Assembly (NCBI RefSeq): GCF_001428895.1
Contig: NZ_LMJA01000030.1
Coordinates: forward strand, 286,897-350,896
DNA: 64,000 nt
Direction: 5' to 3'
Origin: Mycobacterium sp. Root265
GTDB lineage: Bacteria > Actinomycetota > Actinomycetes > Mycobacteriales > Mycobacteriaceae
The notes below the pieces were generated by a model that saw nothing but the letters and a program-made list of their open reading frames with translations, was not told where the DNA came from and made no database searches. This document shows positions 42,360 to 50,933 of the stretch, piece by piece (within the stretch, counting starts at the first letter, position 1; every line of letters begins with the position of its first letter). Made by a program: the position numbers and the translations under genes.

Positions 42360-42452
42360 ATGCACGCAGCGACCGGCAACAAGAGCGGCCATATCTTGGC
42401 CCTCATTGCCGTGGGTTTTTCCGCTGTTGCTGATGTCTGTTGTTGTCGCTGA
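42360..42452 (+). CDS. Cysteine-rich leader peptide (30 aa) upstream of the sulfate transporter operon
   Basis: The frame starts MHAATGNKSGHILALIAVGF and ends ADVCCCR then TGA, with three consecutive TGT codons four codons before the stop. It precedes subI by 120 bases. A -10 seven bases upstream predicts a leaderless mRNA, the form in which poly-cysteine attenuators work in mycobacteria. Ribosome stalling during cysteine shortage would be expected to raise synthesis of the sulfate importer. Downstream, CCTTCCG (42519-42525) can pair with CGGAAAGG (42559-42566, one bulged A) and hide the subI ribosome site. Confidence 0.75.
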   Translation: MHAATGNKSGHILALIAVGFSAVADVCCCR

Positions 42453-42518
42453 CACCACACCCGTCTGCGGTTTGGCGTTGGTAGCGGCACGTGATTGCGT
42501 CGCGCACTGATCCATCAC

Positions 42519-42566
42519 CCTTCCGTATGCACGGGCAGCCCCGCCCCGTATCCCGCCCCGGAAAGG
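42519..42566 (+). promoter_or_regulatory. Candidate stem hiding the subI ribosome-binding site
   Basis: CCTTCCG at 42519-42525 is complementary to CGGAAAGG at 42559-42566 apart from one bulged A. The right arm is the subI ribosome site GGAAAGG, six bases before ATG 42573. Alternative pairings near the Cys codons would be needed to link it to ribosome stalling, since the left arm lies about 67 bases after the leader stop. Confidence 0.4.
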
Positions 42567-42572
42567 TTCTCA

Positions 42573-43595
42573 ATGCGCAACATCCTCACCTCCACCAAAC
42601 GCTGGAGCGCGCTCACCGCTCTTGCGCTGTCCACCACGCTCGTCGCAGCGTGTGGCGGCGGTGCCAGCGATGTCGCCGGTGAGGGGAACTCTGCCGACGC
42701 CGACACCACGCTGACCCTGGTGGCCTACGCGGTGCCGGAACCGGGCTGGTCGAAGGTCGGACCGGTGTTCGCCGGTACCGAAGAGGGCAAGGGCGTCGGT
42801 GTCACCGCGTCCTATGGCGCGTCGGGCGATCAGTCCCGCGGCGTGGAGTCCGGTAAGCCCGCCGATGTCGTCAACTTCTCCGTCGAACCCGACATCACCC
42901 GCCTGGTGAAGGCCGGACTGGTCGACGAGGACTGGAACTCCGGTGTCCAGAAGGGCGTGCCGTTCGGGTCTGTGGTCAGCCTGGCCGTCCGCGAGGGCAA
43001 CCCCAAGAACATCCGCGACTGGGATGACCTGCTCAAGCCCGGCGTGGAGGTCATCACGCCCAGCCCGCTGAGCTCGGGCTCGGCGAAGTGGAACCTGCTG
43101 GCGCCGTACGCGGCCAAGAGCAACGGCGGCCAGGATCACGCCGCCGGTATCGCGTTCGTGCAGGAACTGGTCAGCCAGCACGTCAAGCTGCGTCCCGGTT
43201 CGGGCCGCGAGGCCACCGACGTCTTCCGGCAGGGCACCGGCGATGTGCTGCTCGCCTATGAGAACGAGGCACTGCACTACGACCTGGAGTACGTGACGCC
43301 ACCGCAGACCTTCAAGATCGAGAACCCGGTCGCCGTCGTCAACACCAGCAAGCACCTGGACAAGGCCACCGAGTTCGTGAACTTCCAGTACACCCCGGAG
43401 GCGCAGAAGGTGTGGGCCGAGGCCGGTTTCCGGCCCGTCGATCCCACGGTCGCCGCCGAGTTCGCCGACAAGTTCCCGGCACCGGAGAAGCTGTGGACCA
43501 TCGCAGATCTCGGTGGCTGGTCCAAGGTCGACGGCCAGCTGTTCGACAAGGAGAACGGCGAGGTCACCAAGATCTACAAGCAGGCCACCGGTTAG
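42573..43595 (+). CDS. subI: Sulfate-binding lipoprotein SubI
   Basis: A 340-aa sulfate/thiosulfate-binding protein. The lipoprotein signal (RWSALTALALSTTLVAAC) ends in lipobox LVAAC. The mature part has family motifs TLTLVAYAVPEPGW, TASYGASGDQSRGVESGKPADVVNFS (the anion-binding loop), VITPSPLSSGSAKWNLLAPY and GTGDVLLAYENEAL. The ATG lies six bases after GGAAAGG. It delivers sulfate to the CysT-CysW channel and is the first structural gene of subI-cysT-cysW-cysA1, matching Rv2400c. Expression is probably attenuated by the upstream cysteine-rich leader. Confidence 0.93.
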   Translation: MRNILTSTKRWSALTALALSTTLVAACGGGASDVAGEGNSADADTTLTLVAYAVPEPGWSKVGPVFAGTEEGKGVGVTASYGASGDQSRGVESGKPADVVNFSVEPDITRLVKAGLVDEDWNSGVQKGVPFGSVVSLAVREGNPKNIRDWDDLLKPGVEVITPSPLSSGSAKWNLLAPYAAKSNGGQDHAAGIAFVQELVSQHVKLRPGSGREATDVFRQGTGDVLLAYENEALHYDLEYVTPPQTFKIENPVAVVNTSKHLDKATEFVNFQYTPEAQKVWAEAGFRPVDPTVAAEFADKFPAPEKLWTIADLGGWSKVDGQLFDKENGEVTKIYKQATG

Positions 43596-43627
43596 ACGAC
43601 GACAGCGAGAAGCGAAGCGGATCGCGC

Positions 43628-44500
43628 ATGACGGTTAGCACCAACCCCGAGGCGAGTCGCCCGGAGCTTTCTCCTGGCGACCCGTCTGCGCGGCGGCGGT
43701 TACCGCGGCGGGCCAACGCAGCCACCCTGCAGGTCGGGGTGGCCGTGTTGTGGCTCTCGCTGATCGTGCTGCTGCCCCTGGCTGCCATCGTGCTGACCTC
43801 GGCCGAGGGCGGCTGGAGCGCGTTCTGGTCGGCGGTGAGCTCGCCGTCGGCGCTCGCGTCGTTCCGGGTGACGCTGACCATCTCGATCGGCGTCACGGTG
43901 GTCAACGTGATCTTCGGACTGCTGATCGCCTGGGTCCTGGTCCGCGACGACTTCCCGCTCAAACGCGTGGTGGACGCCATCATCGATCTGCCGTTCGCGC
44001 TGCCCACCATCGTGGCCAGCCTGGTGCTGCTCTCGCTGTACGGACCCGGCAGCCCGGTGGGCATCCACATCCAGCACACCTCGTGGGGTGTGGCGCTGGC
44101 ACTGGCCTTCGTGACGCTGCCGTTCGTGGTCCGCGCCGTGCAGCCGGTGCTGCTGGAACTCGACCGCGAGGTCGAGGAGGCGGCGGCCTCGCTGGGCGCC
44201 AACAGCGCGACGATCTTCCTGAAGGTCATCCTGCCCGCGCTCGCCCCGTCACTGCTGTCGGGTGCGGGGCTGGCGTTCTCCCGGGCGATCGGAGAGTTCG
44301 GTTCCATCGTGCTGATCGGCGGGGCCATTCCCGGCGAGACCGAGGTGTCCTCGCAGTGGATCCGGACCCTCATCGAGAACGATGACCGGGTCGGTGCGGC
44401 GGCCATCTCGATCGTGCTGCTGCTGATCTCGTTCGTGGTGCTGTTCGTCCTGCGGTACTTCGGTGCGCGGGCGGCCAAACGGGAGGAGTCGGCCCGATGA
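43628..44500 (+). CDS. cysT: Sulfate ABC transporter permease CysT
   Basis: A 290-aa permease with six hydrophobic segments and the coupling loop EEAAASLGANSATIFLKVILPAL (about residues 179-201). The family segments DLPFALPTIVASLVLLSLYGPGSPVG and SRAIGEFGSIVLIGG are clear. It pairs with CysW to form the sulfate channel. The ATG follows gagaagcgaagc; the next gene, cysW, overlaps its stop by ATGA. Confidence 0.93.
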   Translation: MTVSTNPEASRPELSPGDPSARRRLPRRANAATLQVGVAVLWLSLIVLLPLAAIVLTSAEGGWSAFWSAVSSPSALASFRVTLTISIGVTVVNVIFGLLIAWVLVRDDFPLKRVVDAIIDLPFALPTIVASLVLLSLYGPGSPVGIHIQHTSWGVALALAFVTLPFVVRAVQPVLLELDREVEEAAASLGANSATIFLKVILPALAPSLLSGAGLAFSRAIGEFGSIVLIGGAIPGETEVSSQWIRTLIENDDRVGAAAISIVLLLISFVVLFVLRYFGARAAKREESAR

Positions 44501-45315
44501 CGCTGTCCCGTTCCACCCGGCTGATCCTGCGGGTCATCGCATCGCTGTACATCTTCGCGCTGCTGGTCGTCCCGTTGGGCGCGATCCTGTGGCGCGCACT
44601 CGCGCCCGGGCTGGGGGAGTTCGTTGCCTCCATCTCCACACCCGCTGCGCAGTCCGCCCTGTCGCTGTCGCTGCTGGTGGTGGCCATCGTGGTGCCGCTG
44701 AACGTCATCTTCGGTGTGCCGACGGCCATCGTGCTGGCCCGGCGGAAGTTCCGCGGCAAGAACGCGTTACAGGCCGCGATCGATCTGCCCTTCGCGGTGT
44801 CGCCGGTGGTCATCGGTGTCGCGCTCATCGTGCTGTGGGGCAGTGCCGGACTGTTCGGCTTCGTGGAGAACAGCTGGGGCTTCAAGATCATCTTCGGCTT
44901 CCCGGGCATCGTGCTGGCCAGCCTGTTCGTCACGATCCCGTTCGTCATCCGGGAAGTCGAGCCGGTGCTGCACGAGGTGGGTACCGACCAGGAGGAAGCG
45001 GCGGCCACCCTGGGCGCCAACTGGTGGCAGACCTTCTGGCGGATCACCTTGCCGTCGATCCGGTGGGGCCTCACCTACGGGGTGGTGCTCACGGTTGCGC
45101 GCACGCTCGGCGAGTTCGGTGCGGTGTTGATGGTGTCGTCCAACCTGCCCGGCCAGTCGCAGACGCTGACCCTGCTGGTGCACGACCGCTACACCCTGGG
45201 TAACCCGTACGGGGCCTACACCATCTCGGTGGTGCTGATGGCGGTGGCGCTCATCGTGCTGGTGGCCCAGATTTTGTTTGACGCCCAGCGTTCGCGTGTC
45301 AAGACTGAGGACTGA
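44497..45315 (+). CDS. cysW: Sulfate ABC transporter permease CysW
   Basis: A 272-aa permease homologous to CysT, with six hydrophobic segments and the coupling loop EEAAATLGANWWQTFWRITLPSI (about residues 166-188). DLPFAVSPVVIGVALIVLWG and ARTLGEFGAVLMVSSNLPG are typical CysW segments. It starts with ATGA overlap on cysT, which keeps the two channel halves at equal amounts, and is followed after 12 bases by cysA1. Confidence 0.93.
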   Translation: MTLSRSTRLILRVIASLYIFALLVVPLGAILWRALAPGLGEFVASISTPAAQSALSLSLLVVAIVVPLNVIFGVPTAIVLARRKFRGKNALQAAIDLPFAVSPVVIGVALIVLWGSAGLFGFVENSWGFKIIFGFPGIVLASLFVTIPFVIREVEPVLHEVGTDQEEAAATLGANWWQTFWRITLPSIRWGLTYGVVLTVARTLGEFGAVLMVSSNLPGQSQTLTLLVHDRYTLGNPYGAYTISVVLMAVALIVLVAQILFDAQRSRVKTED

Positions 45316-45327
45316 AGGAGATCAGAG

Positions 45328-46371
45328 ATGAGCGAAACCGCCATTTCGGTGACCGGCGCGAACAAGCATTACGGCGAGTTCGCGGCCCTGGACAACATCG
45401 ACTTCGTGGTGCCCAAGGGCTCGCTGACGGCGCTGCTGGGACCCAGCGGCTCGGGTAAGTCGACACTGCTGCGTGCCATCGCCGGCCTGGATCAGCCCGA
45501 TACCGGGTCGATCACCATCAACGGACGCGATGTGACGGGTGTGCCGCCGCAGAAGCGCGGTATCGGTTTCGTCTTCCAGCACTACGCCGCGTTCAAGCAC
45601 CTCACGGTCCGCGACAATGTCGCGTTCGGCCTGGCGATCCGCAAGAAGCCCAAGAGTGAGATCAAGGACAAGGTCGACAACCTGCTCGAGGTGGTCGGTC
45701 TGGCCGGATTCCAGAACCGCTACCCGGCCCAGCTGTCCGGCGGGCAGCGTCAGCGCATGGCGCTGGCCCGCGCCCTGGCCGTCGACCCCGAGGTGCTGCT
45801 GCTCGACGAGCCGTTCGGTGCGCTGGACGCCAAGGTCCGTGAGGATCTGCGGGCCTGGCTGCGCCGGCTGCACGACGAAGTCCACGTCACCACGGTGCTG
45901 GTCACCCACGATCAGGCCGAGGCGCTCGACGTCGCCGACCGGATCGCGGTGCTCAACAAGGGCCGCATCGAACAGGTGGGCTCACCGACCGAGGTCTACG
46001 ACTCGCCGGCCAATCCGTTCGTGATGTCCTTCCTCGGCACCGTGTCGCTGCTCAACGGAATCCTGGTGCGCCCGCACGACATCCGGGTCGGGCGCAACCC
46101 GGACATGGCCATCGCGGCGGGCGACGGCACCGCCGAGTCCACCGGTGTCACCAAGGCCGTCATCGACCGGATCGTGACGCTGGGCTTCGAGGTGCGGGTG
46201 GAACTCACCAGCGCGGTCAACGGCACGCCCTTCACCGCCCAGATCACCCGCGGCGACGCCGAGGCGCTCGGGCTGCGGGCCGGCGACACGGTGTACGTGC
46301 GGGCCACCCGGGTGCCGCCGATCGCCGGGGAACTGCAGAGCGCCGAGGTGCGCGCCGAGGCACTCACCTAA
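45328..46371 (+). CDS. cysA1: Sulfate ABC transporter ATPase CysA1
   Basis: A 347-aa ATPase with Walker [10 protein letters not shown] (about residues 34-42), signature LSGGQRQRM, Walker [13 protein letters not shown] and switch histidine [14 protein letters not shown]. The C-terminal regulatory region (about 240-347) has the TOBE-like folds of the CysA/MalK group. A strong gaaggag ribosome site lies ten bases before the ATG. It energises sulfate uptake by SubI-CysT-CysW. The stop codon overlaps the tail of the convergent amidase gene by four bases. Confidence 0.93.
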   Translation: MSETAISVTGANKHYGEFAALDNIDFVVPKGSLTALLGPSGSGKSTLLRAIAGLDQPDTGSITINGRDVTGVPPQKRGIGFVFQHYAAFKHLTVRDNVAFGLAIRKKPKSEIKDKVDNLLEVVGLAGFQNRYPAQLSGGQRQRMALARALAVDPEVLLLDEPFGALDAKVREDLRAWLRRLHDEVHVTTVLVTHDQAEALDVADRIAVLNKGRIEQVGSPTEVYDSPANPFVMSFLGTVSLLNGILVRPHDIRVGRNPDMAIAAGDGTAESTGVTKAVIDRIVTLGFEVRVELTSAVNGTPFTAQITRGDAEALGLRAGDTVYVRATRVPPIAGELQSAEVRAEALT

Positions 46372-47837
46372 CAGGGTGCCACCCGGTCGGCCCACGGCAG
46401 CGCCTCCTCGAGCTGGGCGGCCAGCCGGATCAGCAGGGCCTCACCGGCCAGCGGCGCCACGAACTGGACGCCGAGTGGAAGCCCGTCGGTGGTCCAGTGC
46501 AGGGGCAGGCTGATCGCCGGGCGTCCGGTGAGGTTGGCCAGCTGCGTATAGGGCACCCAGCCGAGATTCTTGTCGACCATGTCGTCGACGATCGTGGTGT
46601 AGCGCAACAGCTTTGCGGTCCGGGTCCGCAGCAGCAGGTCGGCTCCGCGCGCCAGGGCGGCGGGCAGCTCGAATTCGCCGATCCTGGGCGGCGGGGTCGC
46701 CAGGGTGGGCGTGAGCAGCAGGTCATAATTCTCGAAGTAGGCGCTCAGCCTGCGGGTGTGTTCGTGGCGGCGCTGCACCGCGTCGACGTAGGCGACGCTG
46801 CTGGTCGCCCGCCCCAACGCGGCCATGATGAGGGTGTCGCGTTCGAAGGCGTCATCGCCCGCACCGGACAGGCGTTTGGCCTCGTCGACCTCCCACGCGA
46901 CGTAGACGAACCAGGTCAGCAGGAACTCGCGGGCCAGCTGGGCGTCGTCGAACGGTGCGGTGGGGAGTTCCTCGACGTGGTGACCGAGATCGGTCAGCAC
47001 CCGGATGGCCGTATCGACCGCCGCGTACGCCTCGCGATGCGGTTGCGGCGTGATCGCCGAGGGCACCCGGACACCGATCCGCAGCGTGCCGGGATCCTGC
47101 CCGACGACGGAGGCGTACGCCGCCTCGGCCGGCGCCGGGGTGTAGGGCCCGAACGGTTCGCCGCCGGCGATGACGTCGAACATGGCCGCGGTGTCGCGGA
47201 CGGTGCGGGACACCACGCCCTGGACCGCGGCGCCGTGCATGGACTCCGAGTGGCCGGGCCCCATCGGGGTCACGCCGCGGCCAGGTTTGAGACCGACCAG
47301 TCCGCAGCAGGCGGCCGGGATCCGGGTCGAGCCGCCACCGTCGTTGGCGCCCGCGCACGGGACGATGCCGGCGGCGACCGCGGCCGCCGAACCGCCCGAG
47401 GAGCCACCGGGTGTCCGGTCGAGGTCCCACGGGTTGCGGGCGGGACCCCAGAGCACCGGTTCGGAGATCGCCTTGGCGCCGAACTCGGGCAGGTTGGTCT
47501 TGCCGAAGATCACCAGCCCGGCGTCGATCCAGCGCTGCACCACCGTGGCGTGCTCGGCGGCGGGAGTGCCGGCCAGGGACCGCGAGCCCGCGGAGCTGGG
47601 TAGCCCGGCATAGTCCTGGGCGAGGTCCTTGATGAGGAACGGCACACCGGCGAACGGTCCGGTCAGATCGTCCGACGGTGTGGCGGGGACATCGCGGACG
47701 ATGGCGTTGATCTTCGGGTTGACCTCCGCTGCGCGCTCCCGGGCCAGCGTCAGCAGTTCGGCGGCCGATATCTGCTTGTCGGCGACCAGCTTCGCCAGAC
47801 CGGTGGCGTCATGACTGCGGTACTCGTCGAACCTCAT
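46368..47837 (-). CDS. Amidase signature family hydrolase
   Basis: A 489-aa amidase with the complete Ser-cisSer-Lys catalytic set: Lys in GVPFLIKD (about residue 70), the glycine/serine-rich signature [19 protein letters not shown], and the nucleophilic serine in [13 protein letters not shown]. The C-terminal segment [24 protein letters not shown] is also standard. It hydrolyses an amide to acid and ammonia; the substrate is unknown. It follows the sterol-desaturase gene by 29 bp on the same strand, so it may belong to that TetR-controlled group. It is not part of the sulfate operon despite touching cysA1. Confidence 0.87.
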   Translation of the reverse strand: MRFDEYRSHDATGLAKLVADKQISAAELLTLARERAAEVNPKINAIVRDVPATPSDDLTGPFAGVPFLIKDLAQDYAGLPSSAGSRSLAGTPAAEHATVVQRWIDAGLVIFGKTNLPEFGAKAISEPVLWGPARNPWDLDRTPGGSSGGSAAAVAAGIVPCAGANDGGGSTRIPAACCGLVGLKPGRGVTPMGPGHSESMHGAAVQGVVSRTVRDTAAMFDVIAGGEPFGPYTPAPAEAAYASVVGQDPGTLRIGVRVPSAITPQPHREAYAAVDTAIRVLTDLGHHVEELPTAPFDDAQLAREFLLTWFVYVAWEVDEAKRLSGAGDDAFERDTLIMAALGRATSSVAYVDAVQRRHEHTRRLSAYFENYDLLLTPTLATPPPRIGEFELPAALARGADLLLRTRTAKLLRYTTIVDDMVDKNLGWVPYTQLANLTGRPAISLPLHWTTDGLPLGVQFVAPLAGEALLIRLAAQLEEALPWADRVAPC

Positions 47838-47866
47838 GGCGTCAGATTAGGCGAGCAGCCCCTCAG

Positions 47867-48781
47867 TTACTTGTGCTTGCAAGTTTCCTGCGGGGACGCA
47901 GCCGGCGTCGTCTCGGTCCACCCGGGCGGCTGCAGCAGATAGCCGACCCGCGCCCGCCAGGTCTTGGCCCGCCACACGTCGCGGACCATCAGGGCGAACT
48001 CGTGGAAATTCACCTTGATGGGGTTGTAGGTGTCGATGTTGTGGGTCAACCCGTAGCGCACCTGCTCGGCCTCGTGGGCGTAGCTGTTGAACAGCCGGTC
48101 CCAGATGATCAGGATGCCACCGTAGTTCTTGTCCAGGTAGGGGTTGTTGGAGCCGTGGTGCACCCGGTGGTGTGATGGTGTGTTGAAGACGAATTCGATT
48201 GCTGGGTGCAGCTTTCCGATGCGTTCGGTGTGCAGCGGATACTGGAACAGCAGCACGATCGCCTGCGAGAGGAAGATCATCCACACCGGCACGCCGATCA
48301 GTGCGAGCGGAATGTAGACCACCGATGTCAGGAAGCGTCCCGGAATCAGCCACGGCAACCGCACCGCGGTGGACATGTTGAAGTGCTGACTGGAGTGGTG
48401 CACGCTGTGCGCCGCCCAGAACAGCCGCACCCGGTGCTGCATCCGGTGCTGGGCGTAGTAGCCGAGGTCGGCCCCGATGACGGCCAGCACCCACACCCAC
48501 CAGTCCGATGCGGACAGTGAGATCGGGGCCAGCATCGCGGCGAGCACCACGATGGGCAGCTGGATGAAGTCCTCGACCAGGTTGGCGAATCGGCCCAGCC
48601 CGTAGACGCCCAGGCTGGCGAACGTGTCGCGGGCGGAGAAACCCACGCGCCGAGGGCTTTCCGTGGTACCTCCGGCGCGACGCTCGCGGCGGCGCTCCAG
48701 GTGGTCGCCGAGGAACTCGATACCCAGCAGCAGCAGGAACGCCGGGATCCCATACAGCCCGATGTTGCCGATCCATTCCAT
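47867..48781 (-). CDS. Sterol desaturase / fatty acid hydroxylase family membrane protein
   Basis: A 304-aa integral membrane di-iron enzyme. The histidine clusters are present: HRMQH (HxxxH, about residues 112-116), HSVHHSS (about 125-131) and HHRVHH (about 204-209). There are about four hydrophobic segments, the first at residues 8-24. Such enzymes hydroxylate or desaturate sterols, carotenoids or fatty acids using oxygen; the substrate here is unknown. It starts one base after the stop of the upstream TetR gene, so it is almost certainly regulated by it. Confidence 0.85.
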   Translation of the reverse strand: MEWIGNIGLYGIPAFLLLLGIEFLGDHLERRRERRAGGTTESPRRVGFSARDTFASLGVYGLGRFANLVEDFIQLPIVVLAAMLAPISLSASDWWVWVLAVIGADLGYYAQHRMQHRVRLFWAAHSVHHSSQHFNMSTAVRLPWLIPGRFLTSVVYIPLALIGVPVWMIFLSQAIVLLFQYPLHTERIGKLHPAIEFVFNTPSHHRVHHGSNNPYLDKNYGGILIIWDRLFNSYAHEAEQVRYGLTHNIDTYNPIKVNFHEFALMVRDVWRAKTWRARVGYLLQPPGWTETTPAASPQETCKHK

Positions 48782-48782
48782 G

Positions 48783-49427
48783 TCAGCGGGTCTCTTCCGT
48801 CTTGCGGGGCATGCCGGCGATCTGCCAGCGCAGGGCCTGGCCGAACATCTCCTCGGTGACGCGTTCCGGTTCGATGCGGCGTTGCCGGATCAGGCCGCCG
48901 AACATGGCGAGGGTGGTGGTGGCGAAATCGTCGATGGAGATCGCCTCGACGTCGACTCCGTTACGGTCCAGCATCTCGGTGAGGATGCCGCGCACCGCTT
49001 CCAGGGTCTTCGCCGAGGATGCCGCCTCGATCCGCATGAGTTCGGGATTGCGGACCGCGTGCAGCCAGAACTCGGTGCGCAGCACGGCGACGTCGATCTC
49101 CTTGTCCGCCATGGCGATCAGCATCGCGCCCAGTGCGCGCATGGGGTCCGCCTCTTCGGCTCGCGCGTCGCGGATGGCCTGGGCCACCTCACTCATCCGG
49201 TCGACGGCGCGGTCGGTCATCAGCGTGGCGAAGAGTTGTTCCTTGTTGGTGAAGTTCGAGTAGACCGCGCCGACGGAGTAGCCCGCCGACTCGGCGATCT
49301 CCTCGACCGAGGCGGCGGTGTATCCGCGGTGCGCGAACACCTGCGCGGCGGCATCGAGAAGCCGCCGCCGGGTCTGCTCTTTGCTCTCGGCGCGGGTGAG
49401 TCGCCGCGGTTTCTCATCGGAGGCCAT
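48783..49427 (-). CDS. TetR family regulator, probably autoregulated
   Basis: A 214-aa TetR protein with a clear helix-turn-helix (about residues 20-60: AAAQVFAHRGYTAASVEEIA then YSVGAVYSNFTNKEQL). The ATG at 49427 is preceded by TACTAT six bases away, predicting a leaderless mRNA. A 26-bp inverted repeat covers that -10, so the protein probably represses its own promoter and the desaturase (and perhaps amidase) genes downstream. The inducer may be a sterol or lipid; inference only. Confidence 0.85.
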   Translation of the reverse strand: MASDEKPRRLTRAESKEQTRRRLLDAAAQVFAHRGYTAASVEEIAESAGYSVGAVYSNFTNKEQLFATLMTDRAVDRMSEVAQAIRDARAEEADPMRALGAMLIAMADKEIDVAVLRTEFWLHAVRNPELMRIEAASSAKTLEAVRGILTEMLDRNGVDVEAISIDDFATTTLAMFGGLIRQRRIEPERVTEEMFGQALRWQIAGMPRKTEETR

Positions 49428-49453
49428 ATTCAGATAGTAGCCATTATTTGAAT
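49428..49453. promoter_or_regulatory. Putative autoregulatory TetR operator
   Basis: ATTCAGATA (49428-49436) and TATTTGAAT (49445-49453) are inverted copies with one mismatch around an eight-base spacer. On the minus strand the -10 TACTAT (49439-49434) sits inside the repeat, immediately before the TetR ATG, so binding would block the promoter directly. Confidence 0.6.
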
Positions 49454-49496
49454 GGCGCGCACTATCCCGGCGGTGTGACGTCTGGGTGGGGCTGGA

Positions 49497-50222
49497 TCAG
49501 GCGGCGGCGGACAGCGCCAGTGCCGCGTCGAAGCGGTCCAGCACCGTCTCGGCCACCAGGCGGTGCGCCCCGAGCGGGGACGCCATCGGAATGCCTTGGG
49601 CCGCAGCGAATTCGGCGACCCGGTCGGTGATCTTGCCGTGCGCCAGGAACCACGGCGCGATCACGATGCGTTCGGCGCCGAGCAGCTGCAGGCGCTGCGC
49701 GGCGGCGGCCAGCGACGGTTTCGGTCCGGTGGCGAACGCGGTGGTCGTACCGATCCACCGGGTGCCGATCGCGACCGCCTGCGCCACCGTAGAGGTGCGG
49801 GCATTGGCCGCCGGGCGCGAGGACCCGACCGCGGTCACGATCACCCCGACATTCGAATCCTGCGCGGACACACCGGCTTCGGCGATCCGTCGGCGCAGCA
49901 CCGCCAGGAGCTGGTCGTCCTCGCCGAGTACCTGCGCCTGCCGTGCATGCACACCACTGTCGGCGATCATGGCCGGGATGTCGGTGCGTGCGTGAAAGGC
50001 GTCGGCCAGCAGCAGGGGAGTGACGACCGCGCGGTCACCGACGGCGCGCAGCACGTCGACCAGGTTGGGCGCGGTCTGCTCGCAGAACGCGGGCACCACC
50101 TCGAGGTCCGGCCGCAGCCTGCGGATGGTGTCGGCCACCGCGCGCACGGTCACCGCCGAGCGGGGATCGGCGCTGCCGTGGGCGGTGAGGACCAGGACCG
50201 GCGGCAGCACCGCCGGACTCAT
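49497..50222 (-). CDS. che1: Sirohydrochlorin ferrochelatase-like protein Che1
   Basis: A 241-aa CbiX/SirB-type chelatase. The N-terminal metal-binding motif is VLVLTAHGSADPRSAVTV (about residues 9-26), with a second half repeating the fold (IVIAPWFLAHGKITDRV). It would insert iron into sirohydrochlorin to make the siroheme needed by SirA. The ATG overlaps the cysH stop by four bases, so it is the third gene of sirA-cysH-che1, as in M. tuberculosis Rv2391-Rv2393. Cobalt insertion for cobalamin is the alternative activity of this family. Confidence 0.87.
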   Translation of the reverse strand: MSPAVLPPVLVLTAHGSADPRSAVTVRAVADTIRRLRPDLEVVPAFCEQTAPNLVDVLRAVGDRAVVTPLLLADAFHARTDIPAMIADSGVHARQAQVLGEDDQLLAVLRRRIAEAGVSAQDSNVGVIVTAVGSSRPAANARTSTVAQAVAIGTRWIGTTTAFATGPKPSLAAAAQRLQLLGAERIVIAPWFLAHGKITDRVAEFAAAQGIPMASPLGAHRLVAETVLDRFDAALALSAAA

Positions 50223-50926
50223 GACGCGTGCAGTCCGCATTCCGTCTTCGCCTGGCCGGCCCACCGGCCGCTGCGCGGATCGGCGCCCTCGACCGGCTTG
50301 CTGGTGCACGGGGCGCACCCGATCGACGGGTAGCCCTCGTAGACCAGCGGATTGACCAGGATGCCGTTGGCGTCGATGTAGGCCTGCATGTCCTCGTCGG
50401 TCCAGGCGGCGATCGGATTGATCTTCACCAGTCCGAACGCGGCGTCCCAACTGATCAACGGCGCGTTCGCGCGGGTCGGGGCCTCGACCCGCCGGATGCC
50501 GGTCACCCACGCCGAGTAACCGCGAAGCGACTTGCCCAGCGGCTCGACCTTGCGCATCCGGCAGCACGCCGCGGCGTCGCGGGCGAAGAGATCCTTGCCG
50601 TGCAGCTCGTCCTGGCGCGCCACGGTGTTCTCCGGGGAGACATTCACCACATGCACCCCGTAGACGGCCTCGACCGCGTCGCGGGTGCCGATGGTCTCGG
50701 CGAAGTGATAGCCGGTGTCCAGGAACAGGACGTCCACGCCGGGGCGCACCTTGGCGGCCATCTCGACGAGCACGCCGTCCTGCATGTTGGACGCCACGAT
50801 GTAGTTACCGGCGAAGTTCTCGTCGGTCCAGCGCAGGAGTTCCTCGGGACCGGCATCGGCCAGCTCGGCGGCACCGCGCTCGGCCAGCTGCTTCAGGTCG
50901 CTTTCTGTTCGTGTCACTGCCGTCAT
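50219..50926 (-). CDS. cysH: Adenosine 5'-phosphosulfate reductase CysH
   Basis: A 235-aa assimilatory APS reductase. The [4Fe-4S]-cluster cysteines are present as AACCRMRKVEPL and IGCAPCTSKP, which separate the APS type from PAPS reductases. The catalytic cysteine lies in the C-terminal KTECGLH. The ATP-pyrophosphatase-like fold shows FLDTGYHFAET. It reduces APS to sulfite and AMP using thioredoxin. ATG 50926 is chosen because the gaggtg ribosome site lies eight bases upstream; a GTG two codons earlier is too close to it. The gene begins just after the sirA stop and is coupled to che1. Confidence 0.92.
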   Translation of the reverse strand: MTAVTRTESDLKQLAERGAAELADAGPEELLRWTDENFAGNYIVASNMQDGVLVEMAAKVRPGVDVLFLDTGYHFAETIGTRDAVEAVYGVHVVNVSPENTVARQDELHGKDLFARDAAACCRMRKVEPLGKSLRGYSAWVTGIRRVEAPTRANAPLISWDAAFGLVKINPIAAWTDEDMQAYIDANGILVNPLVYEGYPSIGCAPCTSKPVEGADPRSGRWAGQAKTECGLHAS

Positions 50927-50933
50927 GTCCACA

